A stretch of 58,467 nucleotides of DNA from Lachnospiraceae bacterium (lineage in GTDB: Bacteria; Bacillota; Clostridia; Lachnospirales; Lachnospiraceae): assembly GCA_017430085.1 (NCBI GenBank), contig JAFRNR010000055.1, positions 1 to 58,467 on the forward strand. Reading direction: 5' to 3'. Made by a program: the position numbers and the translations under genes. Positions 44,099 to 51,658 of the stretch are shown here, piece by piece. How positions within the stretch are numbered: the first letter of the stretch is position 1; every line of letters begins with the position of its first letter. A model generated the notes under the pieces. That model was not told the origin of the DNA and ran no database searches. It worked only from the letters and a program-made list of their open reading frames with translations.

Positions 44099-45817
44099 CT
44101 ATCCTCTCCACTGGATCAGTTCCTGCTCCAGCAGGGTGCCGGCCTCCTGGGCCAGCTGTTCCATATGTCTGATGCGGACGAAATGATTGCCGTAGATGGT
44201 TTTTAGGGCTTCCAGATGCGAATGGGAGCCGGTAAAGACGGCGGCGAGGCGGATGCCTTTTTTCCGCAGGTCCGCCGCGGCGGCCGCCGTATCTTCCACG
44301 GCGGACAGGCCCTCGTAGGCGCGTTTGAACGGGCTGCGGCCCTCCGGCGGCATTTCCGTGGAATCGCTCGGGTGTGCGTCGGTCAGCACCAACACGAGGC
44401 GCCGCGAGGACGGCTCCTCCCGCAGGGTCTCCAGGTATTCCAGGCTTTTCAGGGCAAGCCCGTCGCGGTTCCAGCCACCCGCGAAATACTGCAGGATGGG
44501 TGCGGCGGCGCGCTCCTTTTCGTCCTTCAGGATCTGCAGGACGGTGTAGCCGCGCAGGCTGCGGAAGCACAGGACGCGGACGGGGATCCCGCAGTGCATC
44601 ATGCTCTCCGCCAGCATATAGGCCTGGGCGGCGATCATTTCCTGGGAGGCGGTGCGGGAAGCCGATGCATCCAGCAGAAGGTCCACGGACAGGTCCGGCC
44701 GCGGATCCTGTGCGGGTTTTAAAAACACCGCCGGGTCTTGCAGCAGGGGCATGCGATAGGCGCGCTCGCCCATGAGGCGGCCGCGGACGCCGGTCTCAGG
44801 CAGTTCCTGCGCGAAGTTTTCCAGCATCACAGCCAGGCGGGCGGACAGGCTGCGGATACCGGCCTGCACCATCACGCGCTCCTTTTGGATGAAGTCCGCG
44901 TTTTTGCCGGCCTGCTCCGCCGCTTCCCGGGCAAACAGCAGGGCTTCCCGCTGTTCCGCGGACTCACTGCCCCGCCGGCTTCCGGTGACCCAAAGGCGGC
45001 AGAGCGCGTGCGCGTCGCGGCAGAGGACTTTTTCCATGCGCGCCAGTTCCCGCGCGGGCAGGCAGGGCGGGCCGAAGCAGGCTTCAATATACGCCCGGTC
45101 CGCTTCCTCGCGGGCGCGGGCCGCCTCTGTCCGCCGCGTGCTCACCCCGCCGGAGGCGTCTTCCCACTCGCCCCGCTGCAGCAGGGAATCCCGGTGGGAC
45201 CGCTCCTTCCGCAGGAAGAGGCTGCGGCCTTCGGAAGGCCGGTGCGCGCCGGACAGGCGGAAATCGCTGAAGCGGAAATATACCGCCAGAATCTCTTTGA
45301 CGGTCTGCAGCGCTTCCGCCGGCGTCAGGTCCCCGGACAGTTCCAGCGCTTCTTTCAACCGTTTTTCTTTCGCGAATACAAACCGCGGTTCCCGGCCCAG
45401 CACGGTTTCCCAGCGGGCCGCCTGCTGCTGCAGCAAGGGGCCGCCGGCCATCATCTGCTGGCGGGACAGACCGCCCCGGCCCGCAAAAAACTCTGCCGCG
45501 CATTCGCGCCGCAGCGCCGCCAGATGGGGCCGGAGGGGCAGTTCTTTTTCATACACGTACTGTTCGATGCCGAGCCACGCGATCCCGTCGAACAGGGCGG
45601 CCCGGCCGCTGCCGGACCAGGACGAAAACAGCGTCGTCAACGGCTCGTATCCCAGCCATTTCACCGCCAGGCCGACCACGGTGTTGCGGTAAAAGTCCGC
45701 GCGCCCGTCCGGCCGGTAAGACAAAAAAGGCGGAGTTATCGTATAATCCTCCGCCCCGTTCCAGACCATGCCCATGGCCCGGCGTTCTTCGGTGCTCATG
45801 GCAGGCGCGGGTCTCAC
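44099..45817 (-). CDS. VWA-domain protein of a MoxR-VWA cassette
   Basis: A 572-residue protein. The first 360 residues are helical with no known family. The last 200 are a von Willebrand A domain with an intact MIDAS motif DLLLDASASR (Asp-x-Ser-x-Ser), LRGYTVLQILKDE in the middle and LVLTDAHPSDS near the end. The layout fits MoxR-partner VWA proteins, which deliver client proteins for metal insertion or assembly. The start is GTG at 45817 (GGAGGG nine bases upstream); an ATG six codons later is possible. Stop is TAG. Confidence 0.85.
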   Translation of the reverse strand: MRPAPAMSTEERRAMGMVWNGAEDYTITPPFLSYRPDGRADFYRNTVVGLAVKWLGYEPLTTLFSSWSGSGRAALFDGIAWLGIEQYVYEKELPLRPHLAALRRECAAEFFAGRGGLSRQQMMAGGPLLQQQAARWETVLGREPRFVFAKEKRLKEALELSGDLTPAEALQTVKEILAVYFRFSDFRLSGAHRPSEGRSLFLRKERSHRDSLLQRGEWEDASGGVSTRRTEAARAREEADRAYIEACFGPPCLPARELARMEKVLCRDAHALCRLWVTGSRRGSESAEQREALLFAREAAEQAGKNADFIQKERVMVQAGIRSLSARLAVMLENFAQELPETGVRGRLMGERAYRMPLLQDPAVFLKPAQDPRPDLSVDLLLDASASRTASQEMIAAQAYMLAESMMHCGIPVRVLCFRSLRGYTVLQILKDEKERAAAPILQYFAGGWNRDGLALKSLEYLETLREEPSSRRLVLVLTDAHPSDSTEMPPEGRSPFKRAYEGLSAVEDTAAAAADLRKKGIRLAAVFTGSHSHLEALKTIYGNHFVRIRHMEQLAQEAGTLLEQELIQWRG

Positions 45818-45819
45818 GG

Positions 45820-46773
45820 TCAGCCCTCCGCCTTTGTTTCTTCAAACAGTTCGGCGCCGGTCAGATCCATCGGCAGGCGCGCCCGGATCACGTCCCGGAT
45901 CAGCTCCTGCTCCAGCGGGTCGAAGACCTTGCCGCAGATGCACATATCCAGCGCGTCGCCCGAACTTAAGCCCCGCCCCATCAGGCGCAGCGCGTCCAGG
46001 ATGCCGCGCAGGTCCAGCGCCCGGTCGGAGATCTCCGCTGCGGCCGCCTTCCGTTCCAGATCGTAAAAAAGCCGCATGAACTGCTCCCCGGGCTGCGCCT
46101 TCAGATCCGGGAACGTGGTCTTCAGCAGCTTGCGGAAATCCTCTTCCCCGATCACCGGCATGTCCAGCACGGCGAAGCGCGAGCAGAGCGCCGCGTTCAG
46201 TTCCCGCGTGCCCGCATAACCGTAGTTCATGGTGGCGATAAAGCGGGTCTCCTCTTTCAGCGGCACCCGCGCATACCCCGGCACGTCCAGCACGCGCCGG
46301 AAATCCAGCGCGGCGTGGAGCACCGCGAGGGCTTCGTTCCGCGCCATATTGATCTCGTCCAGGACGCCGAAGCCGCCCTGCAGCGCGCAAAGATAGACGG
46401 GCCCGGGCCGGAACACGACCTTTTCCCCGTCAAAAGTATCCGAACCGATCAGATACGCGGCGTCCACGTTGATGTGGAACGAGATGTCCCACTGCGGCCG
46501 CCCGAACAGGCAGGACAAGTTCTCCGCCAGCACGTTTTTCCCGCTGGCCTTGGGGCCGGACAGCAGCAGGTTTTCGCCGCAGAGCAGGGCCGCAAGGGCC
46601 TTCTCCCACACCGCTTTGCCGTAGTAAACATAGGCCGGCGCGGGCACCCGGTCCGCCAGCTCCGCAGGCACCGGATGAGCCAGCCGGAACGCTTCCGTCT
46701 CGGCCAGCAGTTCTTCCCGGACGCCTTCCGCGCGCAGGTATTCCAGCAGGTCCGCCGCGTGATGCTTATTCAT
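45820..46773 (-). CDS. MoxR-family AAA+ ATPase
   Basis: A 317-residue AAA+ protein. Walker A LSGPKASGKNVLA near 70-83, Walker B GGFGVLDEINMA near 135, sensor 1 ETRFIATMNYGYAGT near 175, and Arg residues in NAALCSRFAVLDMP near 200. It probably works with the downstream VWA protein as a chaperone that remodels or loads a client. It overlaps the upstream membrane protein by eight bases and is followed directly by the VWA gene, so the products are likely made in fixed proportion. Confidence 0.92.
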   Translation of the reverse strand: MNKHHAADLLEYLRAEGVREELLAETEAFRLAHPVPAELADRVPAPAYVYYGKAVWEKALAALLCGENLLLSGPKASGKNVLAENLSCLFGRPQWDISFHINVDAAYLIGSDTFDGEKVVFRPGPVYLCALQGGFGVLDEINMARNEALAVLHAALDFRRVLDVPGYARVPLKEETRFIATMNYGYAGTRELNAALCSRFAVLDMPVIGEEDFRKLLKTTFPDLKAQPGEQFMRLFYDLERKAAAAEISDRALDLRGILDALRLMGRGLSSGDALDMCICGKVFDPLEQELIRDVIRARLPMDLTGAELFEETKAEG

Positions 46774-47767
46774 AGTTGCACAGGAGGAACAGGGGCTTGA
46801 CCTCCACCACCTCGTCGTATTCTTTCTGGGACACGGTCACATCCTTGTTGAGGGCCTTCAGGTCGTCCTTGACCACCTGCAGGGCCTCGTCCGTCGTTTC
46901 CGCCCGCCCCTGGCGGATCGCCCGCTCCATGCGGCGCAGCACGGTCGGATGCGCGTAGTGCGCCGGCACGAGGAAATCTTTGCCCACGAACTTCTCCATC
47001 GCCTCCACAGCGCCGTCCCATTCCCGCTGCACCGTTTTCTTGTTGCGGCGGCCGGTCGGCAGGATGCGGGAGGCCATGATCAGGAAGATGAAAGCAAAGC
47101 CGAACATCAGGAAATAAATGGCGTAATTGCCCAGTTTATGGATCAGAGCGACCACGCCGAAACTGGCCGCCACGACCGCCATCAGCAGCACGATCAGGGC
47201 CAGGATCTTGTAGGTTGGATCCGCGTTGTCCACGGAGCGCTTCTGCTTGGCTGCCGCCGCCAGGCGCGTCCAGGCCGCAGGCCGGCGCTCGAGTTTTTCC
47301 CGTGCACCGTCCAGTTTGCGCAGGGACGATTCCGCCTCCTTGGAAAGGTGCTTGACGTACTTGGCCTCTTCCTCCGCCTGCGCCTTCTTCAGCCGCGCTT
47401 CCGCCTCCACGCTGTGGGTCGGGATCTCCGGATGGCTGATCTCCAGCTGGCGCAGGAAGACGTCCACGTCGTCCTCATATTTGAACTTGCAGGCTTTCTC
47501 CTGGCCGTGGTTGTACTGCACCACCAGGTAGGCCATGGAGCTGAACATCCCCTTGCCGGAGAAGCCGCCCTTGGTCATGGCCACGCGTTTGAACACCCGC
47601 TGCACGTCTTCGTAAAGAATGTAGTACTGCCGATCTATGTAGAAGCTGTTGAGATACATGGCCTTGTCCCCCAGTCCGCAGGGGCCGGCCTTGAGACAGC
47701 TCTTTTTGTCTTCTTTAAGGGTCTCCGGATCCAGTGTCCCGGTGCCCAGTGCTTTTGTGAAACCCAT
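46766..47767 (-). CDS. Membrane protein of the MoxR-VWA cassette
   Basis: A 333-residue protein with a cytoplasmic first half (SFYIDRQYYILYEDVQRVFK, HGQEKACKFKYEDDVDVFLR), a charged coiled-coil-like stretch at 110-165, two membrane helices at about 190-213 and 218-240 (ILALIVLLMAVVAASFGVVA, YAIYFLMFGFAFIFLIMA), and a cytoplasmic tail with helical repeats (RRMERAIRQGRAETTDEALQ). No family recognised. It is the first gene of the cassette and could be the client or the membrane anchor. The ATG at 47767 follows GGGAGGCAAC; a longer frame reaching 47920 lacks a site. Confidence 0.75.
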   Translation of the reverse strand: MGFTKALGTGTLDPETLKEDKKSCLKAGPCGLGDKAMYLNSFYIDRQYYILYEDVQRVFKRVAMTKGGFSGKGMFSSMAYLVVQYNHGQEKACKFKYEDDVDVFLRQLEISHPEIPTHSVEAEARLKKAQAEEEAKYVKHLSKEAESSLRKLDGAREKLERRPAAWTRLAAAAKQKRSVDNADPTYKILALIVLLMAVVAASFGVVALIHKLGNYAIYFLMFGFAFIFLIMASRILPTGRRNKKTVQREWDGAVEAMEKFVGKDFLVPAHYAHPTVLRRMERAIRQGRAETTDEALQVVKDDLKALNKDVTVSQKEYDEVVEVKPLFLLCNYE

Positions 47768-47813
47768 GTTGCCTCCCGTTTCGGAGCGCCGCCGTTTCCT
47801 GCGGCTCCTCTGT

Positions 47814-47850
47814 GAAAGAGGCGGAGGAAGAAAACCTCCGCCGCCTCTTC
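47814..47850 (-). terminator. Terminator of cstA
   Basis: On the minus strand GAGGCGGCGGAGG pairs with CCTCCGCCTC across TTTTCTT and is followed by TTTC. The T run is short, but the stem is strong and it lies about 40 bases after the cstA stop. Confidence 0.65.
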
Positions 47851-47891
47851 GCTGCACATATGAACGTTGCGTTGTTTGACCGGCGTTCTGA

Positions 47892-49352
47892 TCAGGCCTT
47901 CCGATACTTGGCGGAAGCACGCCAGAACAGTAAGAAGAACAGGACCGCGCAGACGATGCCGGCCGGATAGCCGATCGCCTTGTTGTCCTTGAACGCCGAG
48001 ATCATGCCCAGCGTTTCCGGAGCCATGCAGAAATAGGTCACGGAAACGGCGCTCATGAAGGTGGCCGGAACGGCGCAGAACCAGAAGTTCTTCTTTTCCT
48101 TGGCCAGGTACATGGCACCCGCCCACAGCACGATCATGGCCAGGGTCTGGTTGGACCAGCTGAAGTAGTTCCAGATCACGTTGTAGTCCAGCCATCCGAA
48201 GGTCTGGCCGAAGCCCAGGAATGCGCCGATGCCCAGCACCGGGATACACAGGGCCAGACGGTTTTTCCACTTGCCCATGTCGATCTTGAACCAGTCGGCG
48301 ATGGTCAGACGGGCCGAACGGAAGGCCGTGTCGCCAGAAGTGATCGGGCAGGCGATAACGCCCAGCATGGCCAGGATCACGCCCACAGTGCCCATGGTCT
48401 CGGAGCAGATGGTGTACACGGAAGTCGCGTTGCCGCCGTTCATCTCCAGCAGGCCGGCCGGGCCGTGCAGGGTCACGCCGGCAGCCGCCCAGATCAGGGC
48501 GATGATGCCTTCAGCGGTCATGGCGCCGTAGAACACGAAGCGTCCCTGCTTCTCACTCTTTAAGCAGCGCGCCATCAGAGGCGACTGGGTAGCGTGGAAA
48601 CCGGAAATGGCGCCGCAGGCCACGGTGATGAACATGAAGGCCCAGATGGGTTTTCCCTTCGGGTGCAGGTTTGCGAAGTTGTTCCACAGTTCAGGCATCT
48701 CGCCGGCTTTGCCCAGCGTACCGATGCAGACGCCGACGGCCATGATGATCAGGCAGATACCGAAGATCGGGTAGATCTTGCCGATGATCTTGTCGATGGA
48801 AACGAAGGTCGCGATGAAGTAGTAGATGATGATGAGGGCCAGCCAGAAGGTGGAGTTCGTAAGCACGGAAGTCTCCGCCACGCCCTGGTTCTTGAACAGG
48901 GTCTTCAGCAGGCCGGCGGGGCCGACCGCGAACACGGTGCCGACCATGATCAGCAGGATCACGGAGAACACACGCATCACGTTCTGCATCACGCCGCCCA
49001 GATAGATACCGGTGACTTCGGAAATGGAAGCACCGCGGTTCCGCTCGGACATCATGCCGGCCATGTAGTCATGGACAGCACCGGCGAAAACAGTACCGAA
49101 GGTGATCCACAGATACACCACCGGCCCCCAGATGGCACCGGTCAGGGCGCCGAAGATCGGGCCGAGGCCTGCGATGTTCAGCAGCTGGACCAGGAACAGT
49201 TTCCACTGGGGCATTACCACGTAGTCAACACCGTCGTTGATCGCGACAGCAGGGGTTTCCCTGTCATCAGGACCCAGGTTTGCATCTACGAGTTTGCCAT
49301 AGAACAGGTAGCCACAGATCAGGATCGCAAGACAGATAAGAAAGCTAATCAT
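47892..49352 (-). CDS. cstA: Carbon starvation protein A family peptide/pyruvate transporter
   Basis: A 486-residue membrane protein with about 13 helices. Family marks: GPIFGALTGAIWGPVVYLWI near 63, GAVHDYMAGMMSERNRGASISE near 85, SGFHATQSPLMARCL near 255 and GDTAFRSARLTIADWF near 340. CstA proteins import peptides or pyruvate; this one is of the shorter kind found in Bacillota without the C-terminal extension. Own promoter at 49413-49441; the ATG follows TTCAAGGAGGGATT. Single gene. Confidence 0.93.
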   Translation of the reverse strand: MISFLICLAILICGYLFYGKLVDANLGPDDRETPAVAINDGVDYVVMPQWKLFLVQLLNIAGLGPIFGALTGAIWGPVVYLWITFGTVFAGAVHDYMAGMMSERNRGASISEVTGIYLGGVMQNVMRVFSVILLIMVGTVFAVGPAGLLKTLFKNQGVAETSVLTNSTFWLALIIIYYFIATFVSIDKIIGKIYPIFGICLIIMAVGVCIGTLGKAGEMPELWNNFANLHPKGKPIWAFMFITVACGAISGFHATQSPLMARCLKSEKQGRFVFYGAMTAEGIIALIWAAAGVTLHGPAGLLEMNGGNATSVYTICSETMGTVGVILAMLGVIACPITSGDTAFRSARLTIADWFKIDMGKWKNRLALCIPVLGIGAFLGFGQTFGWLDYNVIWNYFSWSNQTLAMIVLWAGAMYLAKEKKNFWFCAVPATFMSAVSVTYFCMAPETLGMISAFKDNKAIGYPAGIVCAVLFFLLFWRASAKYRKA

Positions 49353-49412
49353 AATCCCTCCTTGAAATGTGTAAAAAGTTGGTCTCGTACACGTTCACAA
49401 TGTACGGCAAGC

Positions 49413-49441
49413 ATAATAGCACAGAATAATGAGAGAAACAA
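49413..49441 (-). promoter_or_regulatory. Promoter of cstA
   Basis: Minus-strand TTGTTT (49436-49441), 17-base spacer, TATTAT (49413-49418), about 60 bases before the ATG. In between lies TGTGAACGTGTACG, a loose match to a CcpA site, at about the start of transcription; weak evidence only. Confidence 0.5.
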
Positions 49442-49496
49442 GAAGGCGGAGAAAAAAAACTTTATAATTTTTTTATATTTTCTTAAAACCGACCTG

Positions 49497-49521
49497 AAAA
49501 AGGCGGCCTGTCGGGGCCGCC
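49497..49521 (-). terminator. Terminator after the DUF1295-like gene
   Basis: On the minus strand GGCGGCC-ccgaca-GGCCGCC is followed by TTTTTC, about 25 bases beyond the stop at 49545. Confidence 0.85.
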
Positions 49522-49544
49522 CTTCGTTCTGTCCGTTTTTCCGT

Positions 49545-50345
49545 TCACTCTTCTTTCTCTTCCCATTTCACGTTTTTCGGCATGATCAGCGGGATCAGGA
49601 TGTGCGTATCCTCCGCGTATTCGCGGTATTCGGGCAGGAAACCGTATTTTTTCCGGTCGCGGCGGTCCTGGCGGAAAGCGCTGCGGAGCGCCAGGAAGAC
49701 GGCGGAGGCCCAGCCCAGCAGGGCGATGACCCACTGCAGGCCGCTCAGGAAACTGATGCCGCTCAACAGGATGCCCGTCCAGAAGATGAGCCGGCCCAGC
49801 TGCGACGGGCAGCGCATCCAGTTGTACAATCCCCTCATGGGCGGCAGCGACGGATCCTCCTGCCGCTGCTTCACGCCCTGCCGGTGCGCCAGCACGACGA
49901 TCAGCAGCCCGGCCGCCGTCACGATCAGCGCGATCCAGGAAAAGATGCTGTCTTTCCCCACGCCGGCGCTGACCCGGTACCACAGCGGACTGATCTGCAT
50001 CACGGATACCAGCGCAGCTGCCAGCCACAGCACCAGCGACACGTAGACCGGCGTATTGCTTTCGGCCTCCGGCTTCAGCGCCTGCCGGCGGGACGTGCGC
50101 AGCCATTCGGCCAGCGCGGGGAACGCGCCCTGGAACAGGCTGTAGACCAGGAGGAACAGAACGCTCAGGACCAGCGCCGCGGAGCTTTTTCCGCGGCACA
50201 GCGCGATGATCAGGCTTGCCAGAGCCAGCCCGCCGGCCGCCAGGCCGTTCCCCACCGTGGTGAAATAACTGAATTTATAGAAGCCGACTGCGCAGAATAC
50301 GGCAGACAGCAGCAAAAGGACCCAGGTCAAAGCCGGAAAGATCAT
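49545..50345 (-). CDS. Polytopic membrane protein resembling DUF1295/steroid-reductase-like methyltransferases
   Basis: A 266-residue protein with about seven membrane helices. Near the C-terminus LYNWMRCPSQLGRLIFWTGI, the helix ISFLSGLQWVIALLGWASAV and GFLPEYREYAEDTHILIPLI resemble the conserved end of DUF1295/isoprenylcysteine methyltransferase-like enzymes (R.P...G......G and EY..Y), which may act on lipids. The match is partial, so the function is uncertain. The ATG follows GAAGGGAAGGAGACC. It lies about 50 bases after the amidase gene on the same strand, so the two may be co-transcribed. Confidence 0.7.
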   Translation of the reverse strand: MIFPALTWVLLLLSAVFCAVGFYKFSYFTTVGNGLAAGGLALASLIIALCRGKSSAALVLSVLFLLVYSLFQGAFPALAEWLRTSRRQALKPEAESNTPVYVSLVLWLAAALVSVMQISPLWYRVSAGVGKDSIFSWIALIVTAAGLLIVVLAHRQGVKQRQEDPSLPPMRGLYNWMRCPSQLGRLIFWTGILLSGISFLSGLQWVIALLGWASAVFLALRSAFRQDRRDRKKYGFLPEYREYAEDTHILIPLIMPKNVKWEEKEE

Positions 50346-50396
50346 AAAGGTCTCCTTCCCTTCAAAACAGTCAAAACAGTATCAGGGCAAATCGTC

Positions 50397-51524
50397 TCAG
50401 CGTCCGAAATAGGCGTCAAGCCCGTCGGCCATCCCCTGCACCAGCAGCTGCCGGTAGGCGGGATCCAGCAGGCGCTGCTCCTCGGTGGGATTGCTCATGA
50501 ACCCCATCTCGATGAGCCCGCCCGGCACTTTGCTCCAGTTGATGCCGGAGTAATGATACGCTTCCGTGACGCCCAGGTTCGGCGCGCCGGTCACGCGGCA
50601 CATGTTCGCCAGCACGAGTTCCGAAAGCCGGCGGCTGTTTTCGTACTGGAAGCCGTTGTAATCGCTGTACGGATGCTGGCAGAAAATGGAGATGCCGCTC
50701 GAGGAATAATCGCCGTAGTCGCAGTGCAGGCGCAGGAACGCGTCTGCGCCGGCTTCATTGGCCATCTGCGCCCGCTCGATGTTGCTGATGTTCACATCCT
50801 CCGAAGTGCGGGTCATGAGGACCCGGTAGCCGCGCGCGATCAGTTCGTCGCGCAGCATCAGGGCGATCTCCAGGTTGACCACCGATTCCCGGATGCCGGT
50901 CGTGATGCCGTGCGTGCCGTCAGCGACTTTGGCTTTGGTCTCGGAAGAGCCCGGCGCGACCGGTTCCTGTTCCTCGTTGGCCACGGCCTGATGGCCCGGG
51001 TCGATGCAGACCAGCGGGGCGTCCCCGGCAGACGGTTCCGGCGTGGTCGTCCCTTCGGGCGTCGGTTCCGGTGTGGGTTCCGGTGTAGGTTCCGGCGTGG
51101 GTTCCGGTGTCGGTTCCGGCGTCGGTTCCGGCGTGGGTTCGGGCGTGGGTTCCGGAGTAGGTTCCGGAGTAGGTTCCGGTGTCGGTTCCGGCGTCGGTTC
51201 CGGCGTGGCCGGCTCGGTCCAGATGGGGATGGTCCATTGCGACGGGTCGGACTCCTCCGTGGTCGTTTCCTCCGTTGCCGGCTCTGTGGCGGCCGGTTCT
51301 TCGGTCGTAGGAGCTTCCGTAGACGGCTCTTCCGTTGTAACAGGCGCCGCAGTCGTTTTGCCGGCGGTGGTTTCCGCGCCCGCCGTGCTTTCAGGCGTTT
51401 CCTCTCCCGACGGCGACTGGACTATGGGAAGTGTACCTTCGTCCGTGGCAGCATTCTGTCCGCTGCAGCCGGCCAGGCCCAGGACCAGGGCAATGATCAG
51501 TATAATGGCAGTGTATTTTTTCAT
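50397..51524 (-). CDS. N-acetylmuramoyl-L-alanine amidase lipoprotein with TPEP linker
   Basis: A 375-residue lipoprotein (lipobox LGLAGC, Cys 20). After a Thr/Glu-rich region it has about twelve TPEP repeats (roughly 125-180), then an Amidase_3 domain: VCIDPGHQA (zinc His), RESVVNLEIAL (zinc Glu), FLRLHCDYG (zinc His) and GLIEMGFMSNPTEE (catalytic Glu). It cuts the bond between muramic acid and the stem peptide, with the linker likely spanning the wall. The ATG at 51524 follows GCAGGAGAATAAG. The upstream start at 51632 is rejected because it lacks a site and would bury the signal peptide. Confidence 0.9.
   Translation of the reverse strand: MKKYTAIILIIALVLGLAGCSGQNAATDEGTLPIVQSPSGEETPESTAGAETTAGKTTAAPVTTEEPSTEAPTTEEPAATEPATEETTTEESDPSQWTIPIWTEPATPEPTPEPTPEPTPEPTPEPTPEPTPEPTPEPTPEPTPEPTPEPTPEPTPEGTTTPEPSAGDAPLVCIDPGHQAVANEEQEPVAPGSSETKAKVADGTHGITTGIRESVVNLEIALMLRDELIARGYRVLMTRTSEDVNISNIERAQMANEAGADAFLRLHCDYGDYSSSGISIFCQHPYSDYNGFQYENSRRLSELVLANMCRVTGAPNLGVTEAYHYSGINWSKVPGGLIEMGFMSNPTEEQRLLDPAYRQLLVQGMADGLDAYFGR
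51061..51210 (-). repeat. 12-bp tandem repeats coding for TPEP in the amidase linker
   Basis: About a dozen tandem copies of a 12-bp unit, consensus GGTTCCGGYGTN on the plus strand, each giving Thr-Pro-Glu-Pro. Third positions vary from copy to copy, so the repeat is not very recent, but copy number could vary by slippage. Confidence 0.85.
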
Positions 51525-51596
51525 CTTATTCTCCTGCGGGCATCCGCCCGCTTTTCTACTATACTCTTTCTTCGCGCAAAAAGAAAGACCTTTTGC

Positions 51597-51625
51597 TTGC
51601 CCGTGCGTTTCCTTTTTGATATAAT
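51597..51625 (+). promoter_or_regulatory. Promoter of mutS2
   Basis: TTGCCC (51597-51602), 17-base spacer, TATAAT (51620-51625), 34 bases before the mutS2 ATG. No clear ribosome-binding site precedes that ATG beyond a CGAGG. Confidence 0.55.
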
Positions 51626-51658
51626 AAAGCAAATCCTCCCGTCCGAGGTCTGTTTTGT

